Origin: Chloroflexota bacterium
GTDB taxonomy: Bacteria; Chloroflexota; Anaerolineae; Promineifilales; Promineifilaceae
NCBI GenBank assembly: GCA_024640485.1
Contig: JAHEEY010000117.1
Span: 1 to 11,145 of the forward strand
Reading direction: 5' to 3'
Length of the DNA: 11,145 bases
In this document: positions 7,417 through 11,145 of the stretch, one piece after another
How the letters are laid out: each line of letters starts with the position of its first letter
How positions within the stretch are numbered: position 1 is the first letter of the stretch
The notes under the pieces: model-generated
The model's database searches: none
The model's input: only the letters and a program-made list of their open reading frames with translations
Told to the model about the DNA's origin: nothing
Made by a program: the position numbers and the translations under genes

Positions 7417-9066
7417 ATGTCAACCGACACTTTCGTTGTTTGTGATAATCTGGTCAAAATTTATAAGATAGCCGACCTGGAAGTCGTGGCTTTACAGGGG
7501 TTGGACCTGGAGATCCCTAGAGGGGAAATGCTGGCTATCGTGGGGTCATCTGGTTCGGGCAAGTCGACGCTGCTGAACGTGATGGGCGGGTTGGACGAAC
7601 CCAGCGCCGGGGGGATCTGGGTCGACGGACAGGATCTGCTGAAACTGTCTGAAAAGCAGCGAATTGCATATAAACGAAACCAAGTCGGCTTTGTCTGGCA
7701 GCAGCCCGCTCGAAATCTGCTCCCCTACCTGACCGCCTTGGAAAACGTCTCCCTGCCGATGATGTTGACCGGCGGATCACGACAGCTCCGGCGCCAGCGG
7801 GCCATAGAGCTGCTGGAAATGGTGGGGTTGGCAGACCGGGTCGATTTCCAGCCGGATCGGCTGTCCGGCGGGCAGCAGCAGCGGGTAGCTCTGGCCATGG
7901 CGCTGGCAAACAATCCCCCGCTCCTGCTGGCGGATGAACCAACTGGGCAGGTTGACTCGGAATCCGCAGACCAGATTTTTGAATCCCTGCGCCGGATTAA
8001 GGAAACCTACGGCACCACCGTGGTAATTGTGACCCACGACCAGCGGGTCGCCAACAAGGTAGATCGGGTGGTTGCCATTCGTGACGGCCGCACCAGTACG
8101 GAAATCCGCCGCGGCCGCAGCCTGGCGGATGGCTCGATTTCCGAAGAAGAATGGGTGATCTTGGACCGGGCCGGAAGGCTGCAGCTGCCGCAGCCCTACA
8201 TCCAGACGTTGGAAATGAAAGACCGGGTCAAGCTGCGCTTGGAAGCGGACCATGTTTCCATGTGGCCGGAGGAAGAGGCGGCGGCCAAGGCTTCACAGGA
8301 AATCGTGGAAGAGAGCGATGCGGTCTGGCGGCCGCCGCAATGGCGCGGGGCCGGCAGCGGCGCACAAGAACAATCACCAGCTGCACCGGAAAGCAAACCG
8401 CCGGCGGTCGCAGTCCGCGATCTAGCCAGAACCTTCCAGATGGGGGATGAGGCTGTCCACGCGGTCGATCATATCTCCCTGGAAATCCCGCCATCCTCCA
8501 TGGTGGTGATCAAAGGCCCCTCTGGCTCAGGAAAGACCACCTTGCTCAACCTCATCGCCGGGCTGGATGAGCCCACCTCAGGTATGGTGAGTATCGGCGG
8601 GCGGCCGCTGAGCAAATTGTCGAACAGCGATAAGATCGATCTCCGTCGAAACGAAATCGGTTTCGTCTTCCAGACCTTTGGCCTGCTCCCATTTCTCTCC
8701 GCCAGAGAGAATATCGAGGCGCCGCTGCGCCTGATCCGGACGCCGGCGAAGGAGCGAACCCAGCGAGTCGACCAGGTGTTGGAGATGGTCGGCCTGTCGG
8801 AAAGGGCCAATCACCGCACCTACGAGCTATCCGGCGGTGAGCAGCAGCGCGTTGCCCTGGCGCGGGCTCTGGCCAACAAGCCCTCATTGATTCTGGCCGA
8901 TGAGCCAACCGGACAGCTGGACACCGCTACCGGGCACAACATCATCGATTTGCTGCGGTCCATCACTGAGCAGACCGGGGTGACAGTAGTTATCGCCAGC
9001 CACGACCCAAAAGTAGAAGAGGCGGTGGATCTCATCTTCAACCTCCAGGACGGCAAGCTGCTTTGA
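7417..9066 (+). CDS. Tandem ABC ATPase: two MacB/LolD-type nucleotide-binding domains in one chain, with AbrB-like segment between them
   Basis: Cytoplasmic motor subunit, 549 aa. Domain 1 (about 1-235) has Walker A GSSGSGKST (43-51), Q-loop Gln95, signature LSGGQQQR (149-156), Walker B LLLADE (169-174) and switch His207. Domain 2 (about 331-549) has Walker A GPSGSGKTT (367-375), Q-loop Gln419, signature LSGGEQQR (471-478), Walker B LILADE (491-496) and switch His529. All catalytic elements are intact in both halves, so both ATP sites should be competent. Both D-loops read DEPTGQ(V/L)D, where the MacB/LolD family usually has GN(L)D. Between the domains, residues 246-286 (WVILDRAGRLQLP onward) resemble an AbrB/SpoVT swapped-hairpin fold, followed by an Ala/Glu/Pro-rich linker at about 287-328. 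Most MacB/LolD/FtsE-type ATPases have one domain per chain; here one protein can serve both adjacent permeases, suggesting an A:B:ATPase 1:1:1 complex. Confidence 0.95.
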   Translation: MSTDTFVVCDNLVKIYKIADLEVVALQGLDLEIPRGEMLAIVGSSGSGKSTLLNVMGGLDEPSAGGIWVDGQDLLKLSEKQRIAYKRNQVGFVWQQPARNLLPYLTALENVSLPMMLTGGSRQLRRQRAIELLEMVGLADRVDFQPDRLSGGQQQRVALAMALANNPPLLLADEPTGQVDSESADQIFESLRRIKETYGTTVVIVTHDQRVANKVDRVVAIRDGRTSTEIRRGRSLADGSISEEEWVILDRAGRLQLPQPYIQTLEMKDRVKLRLEADHVSMWPEEEAAAKASQEIVEESDAVWRPPQWRGAGSGAQEQSPAAPESKPPAVAVRDLARTFQMGDEAVHAVDHISLEIPPSSMVVIKGPSGSGKTTLLNLIAGLDEPTSGMVSIGGRPLSKLSNSDKIDLRRNEIGFVFQTFGLLPFLSARENIEAPLRLIRTPAKERTQRVDQVLEMVGLSERANHRTYELSGGEQQRVALARALANKPSLILADEPTGQLDTATGHNIIDLLRSITEQTGVTVVIASHDPKVEEAVDLIFNLQDGKLL

Positions 9067-9117
9067 TCCCGCCCGGCTGATGACGCTGCTTGTGGATCGC
9101 TCCTGCTCGACCGATTG

Positions 9118-9145
9118 TTGCAATCATCCGAATACACCTTATACT
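9118..9145 (+). promoter_or_regulatory. Putative sigma-70 promoter of the exporter gene, with inverted repeat over the -35
   Basis: TTGCAA (9118-9123) and TATACT (9140-9145) are separated by 16 bp; they match the -35 and -10 consensus at 4 and 5 of 6 positions. Transcription from here would begin near 9152, inside the extended upstream frame and ahead of ATG 9202, which supports that ATG as the true start. The -35 overlaps a small dyad, GATTG-TTG-CAATC (9113-9125), which could be an operator. No canonical terminator for the ABC genes is seen in 9067-9112. Confidence 0.42.
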
Positions 9146-9201
9146 CCCATATTTTCTATCTCGTCACCCGGACGATAATCAGACCTTACGCTGAAGAGAA
9201 T

Positions 9202-10506
9202 ATGGCAAACAAGAAGACATACTCCCGGCTCTCCTCGCTGCAATATCGAGACTTTCGCTTGTTGTGGTTCGGCAGGCTGCTCTCCAACATAGGCTCCCAA
9301 ATGCAGTTGATTGCCGTCAACTGGCACATCTTTGAACTGCTTCGGAATCAAACCTATGCGGTCAACTTCCTGGGAAAAGAGATCGAGTTGGGGGCAGAGG
9401 CCCTTGGCCTGGGTATGCTGGGCTTGTTCCGGGTGATCCCAATCGTCATTTTCGCGCTGCTGGGCGGTGTTCTGGCAGACACCCGAAACCGGCGGACGCT
9501 GATGATCTGGGTTCAAGTCGCCTCGGCGCTGTTCGCTGCTATTTTGGCGGCACTTACCTTCAAAGGCAGTATCACCATTCCGCTCATCTATCTGCTGACG
9601 GCAGCGGGGGCCGCGGCGGCGGCTTTTGATGAACCAGCCCGGCAGTCGATCGTGCCTAACCTGGTGCCGGCGGAACATTTGACCAATGCAATCAGCCTCA
9701 ACACGCTGCTCTGGCAGCTGTCCACGGTCATCGGGCCAGCGTTGGCGGGATCGATGGTTGCCAAGCTGGACGTAGGTTATGTGTATGCCCTCAATGCCAT
9801 CTCCTTTATTGCCGTCATCGCATCCCTGGTGATGATGGAATATCGTGGGAAGGCAGCGACTACCACAGCAGGGCTGGGCTGGCAGGCGCTGGTGGATGGT
9901 ATCCGTTTCACCTACCGCTCGCGGCTGATCTGGAGCACCATGCTGCTCGACTTCTTCGCCACGTTCTTCGCCTCCGCCCGGATGATGCTGCCCATCGTCG
10001 CCGTGGATGTCCTGGGAACAGATGCGGTGGGCTATGGGCTGCTGGCAACGGCGCAGCCGATCGGGGCGATCATCGCCGGGGGCATCGTCGCTCTCCGGAA
10101 GGAGATCCCACGGCAGGGGGTTGTGCTGCTGATCAGTGTCGCCCTCTACGGATTGGCCACGGCACTGTTCGGTCTCTCCACCATCTTCCCGCTGTCTTAC
10201 ATCCTGTTTGCCTTGACCGGCGCCGGAGATACCGTTTCCACGGTCATTCGAGGGACGCTTCGGCAGCGGATCACGCCCGATCACCTGCGGGGCCGGATGA
10301 CCAGCGTCAACATGGTCTTCTTTATGGGGGGACCGCAATTGGGTGAGTTGGAAGCAGGCCTGGTCGCCGCCGTCTTTTCGGCACCGATCGCCATATTCAC
10401 CGGTGGGATTGCCACCGTGCTGCTAACTGGCATGATCGCCTGGAAATACCCCCGACTGCGCCGCTATCAGGGGGAAAGCGACGTGCCCTCGGTGGCTACC
10501 GGCTGA
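9202..10506 (+). CDS. Major facilitator superfamily exporter, EntS/MFS_3-like
   Basis: Inner-membrane secondary transporter, 434 aa from ATG 9202, with about 12 hydrophobic helices in a 6+6 arrangement around a middle loop near residues 213-243. The N-terminus YRDFRLLWFGRLLSNIGSQM (15-34) is characteristic of the enterobactin-exporter-like family. Motif A appears between helices 2 and 3 as GGVLADTRNRR (88-98), and FDEPARQ (142-148) is a further hallmark. These proteins export small molecules by proton antiport; EntS moves enterobactin, others move drugs, but no biosynthetic genes here point to a cargo. The frame is open back to a TTG at 9115, but that extension has no family similarity and contains the predicted promoter's -10. 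Its 3' end overlaps the convergent kinase gene by 11 bp. It may be co-transcribed with the ABC genes or use its own promoter; a functional link to the ABC complex is not shown. Confidence 0.93.
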   Translation: MANKKTYSRLSSLQYRDFRLLWFGRLLSNIGSQMQLIAVNWHIFELLRNQTYAVNFLGKEIELGAEALGLGMLGLFRVIPIVIFALLGGVLADTRNRRTLMIWVQVASALFAAILAALTFKGSITIPLIYLLTAAGAAAAAFDEPARQSIVPNLVPAEHLTNAISLNTLLWQLSTVIGPALAGSMVAKLDVGYVYALNAISFIAVIASLVMMEYRGKAATTTAGLGWQALVDGIRFTYRSRLIWSTMLLDFFATFFASARMMLPIVAVDVLGTDAVGYGLLATAQPIGAIIAGGIVALRKEIPRQGVVLLISVALYGLATALFGLSTIFPLSYILFALTGAGDTVSTVIRGTLRQRITPDHLRGRMTSVNMVFFMGGPQLGELEAGLVAAVFSAPIAIFTGGIATVLLTGMIAWKYPRLRRYQGESDVPSVATG

Positions 10507-11145
10507 GTTTCGGAGCGCCTGGAGATGCGTCCACCAGCCGTTCAACTTCCTCTTTTTCCATCACCGGGATGTCTCCGGGAATGGTATATTTGACCGCGGC
10601 AGCCGCCGTCCCCCATCGCAGGGCGTCAGCCAGGCCGTTCTTCTCCAACATGCCGTAGAGAAATCCGGCGGTGAACGCATCGCCGGCCCCTAGCCGTCCC
10701 ACTTCCTCTGCCGGAAACGCGGCCTGGCGAATCAGATTCCCACTGTCGTCACAGCCGACGGCACCGTCGCCACCCAAGGTCATCACCAACGTCGTTCCCG
10801 GGTAGGCGTCTGCCAGCGCGCGGCAGGCAGCCTCCGGGGATATTTGAGACGCCATCCCAAAGAACGAGATACCATCCCGCAGCGGCAGAATCAGGATGTT
10901 GGCCCTCTGCATGAACGGCTGGCAGGCTGCCCGGGCGGCGGCGATATCCCACAGCTTAGCGCGGTAATTCAGATCAAAGCTCACCTGCCAACCGGCATCC
11001 TGGGCCAATTCAACCGCGCGGAGAGCGGTTTCGGCGGCCGAACGGCTCAATGCCGGGGTGATGCCGGTAAGGTGCAGCAGCCTGGCATTCCCTGCCTGGA
11101 ACAGCGCCTTGGGGAGCTGCTCCGGCCGCATCCGGCTGATAGCGG
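10496..11145 (-). CDS. PfkB-family sugar kinase, probably 2-keto-3-deoxygluconate kinase-like, C-terminal part
   Basis: On the minus strand the frame runs in from the right edge to TAG at 10496-10498, giving about 215 C-terminal residues; the sugar-binding N-terminus is outside the window. A Met at 11129-11131 is internal, since family-like residues (AISR) precede it. Support comes from LLHLTGITPALS (typical of KDG kinases), DLNYRAKLW (codons ending near 10949), the ATP-site PfkB signature LGAGDAFTAGFLYG with the catalytic-base Asp at 10679-10681, and a C-terminal TIPGD motif. The likely reaction is ATP-dependent phosphorylation of 2-keto-3-deoxygluconate or a related keto-sugar in the cytoplasm, feeding Entner-Doudoroff or uronate catabolism. 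The place where PfkB proteins usually carry NxxE reads LPLRDGISFFG, so that motif seems lost. Specificity between KDG kinase and fructokinase or other PfkB sugars is uncertain. It is unrelated to the transporters except for the 11-bp tail-to-tail overlap. Confidence 0.88.
   Translation of the reverse strand, partial: AISRMRPEQLPKALFQAGNARLLHLTGITPALSRSAAETALRAVELAQDAGWQVSFDLNYRAKLWDIAAARAACQPFMQRANILILPLRDGISFFGMASQISPEAACRALADAYPGTTLVMTLGGDGAVGCDDSGNLIRQAAFPAEEVGRLGAGDAFTAGFLYGMLEKNGLADALRWGTAAAAVKYTIPGDIPVMEKEEVERLVDASPGAPKLSR

Noticed and set aside
1121..9066. BceAB-type antimicrobial-peptide detoxification module
   Set aside because: Bce systems have one permease of about 650 aa, a single-domain ATPase and usually a neighbouring two-component system; none of these fits here.
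9115..9201. N-terminal extension of the exporter from TTG 9115
   Set aside because: The extension lacks family similarity and contains the likely promoter -10; the conserved YRDFRLLW start follows ATG 9202.
9139..10338. A 399-codon open frame on the minus strand inside the exporter gene
   Set aside because: It is antisense to a clear MFS gene, its translation is rich in Gln, Arg, Asp and His with no domain pattern, and it mirrors the codon structure of the true gene.

Overview
The window looks like a stretch of bacterial chromosome with moderately high GC, most plausibly from a Chloroflexota (Anaerolineae-like) organism. That placement is inference: it rests on the style of the giant FtsX-type permeases, the S9C peptidase and the 2-keto-3-deoxygluconate-kinase-like protein, which I recall from that phylum. 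No marker gene is present to prove it. No RNA gene, insertion sequence, CRISPR array or prophage gene is visible.

Layout. Positions 2-583 hold the C-terminal catalytic part of an S9 (prolyl oligopeptidase-type) peptidase cut by the left edge. A gene-free stretch of about 540 bp follows, carrying a GAAC-N4-GTTC palindrome. Next come three co-directional genes: two very large, mutually homologous FtsX/MacB-type ABC permeases (1121-4456, 1111 aa; 4553-7330, 925 aa) and one ATPase carrying two complete nucleotide-binding domains in a single chain (7417-9066, 549 aa). A 12-helix major facilitator exporter of the EntS/MFS_3 type (9202-10506) follows, with its own plausible promoter. A PfkB-family sugar kinase, probably KdgK-like and cut by the right edge, lies on the opposite strand and overlaps the end of the exporter gene by 11 bp.

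How they fit together. The three ABC genes most likely encode one heteromeric complex: permease A, permease B and a tandem ATPase that supplies both nucleotide-binding domains. Such FtsX/MacB/LolCDE-type machines usually transmit ATPase motion to extracytoplasmic domains (mechanotransmission, lipoprotein or peptide handling, export). The substrate cannot be read from sequence. No membrane-fusion protein, two-component system or peptide precursor is visible beside it.

Most notable points. (1) An AbrB/SpoVT-like segment sits between the two nucleotide-binding domains of the ATPase. (2) Permease A has a beta-sandwich-like insertion of about 165 residues that permease B lacks and that accounts for most of their length difference. 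(3) Both ATPase halves carry Gln in place of the usual Asn in the D-loop. These make the complex an unusual, asymmetric version of a known superfamily. I see no evidence for a wholly new kind of system.
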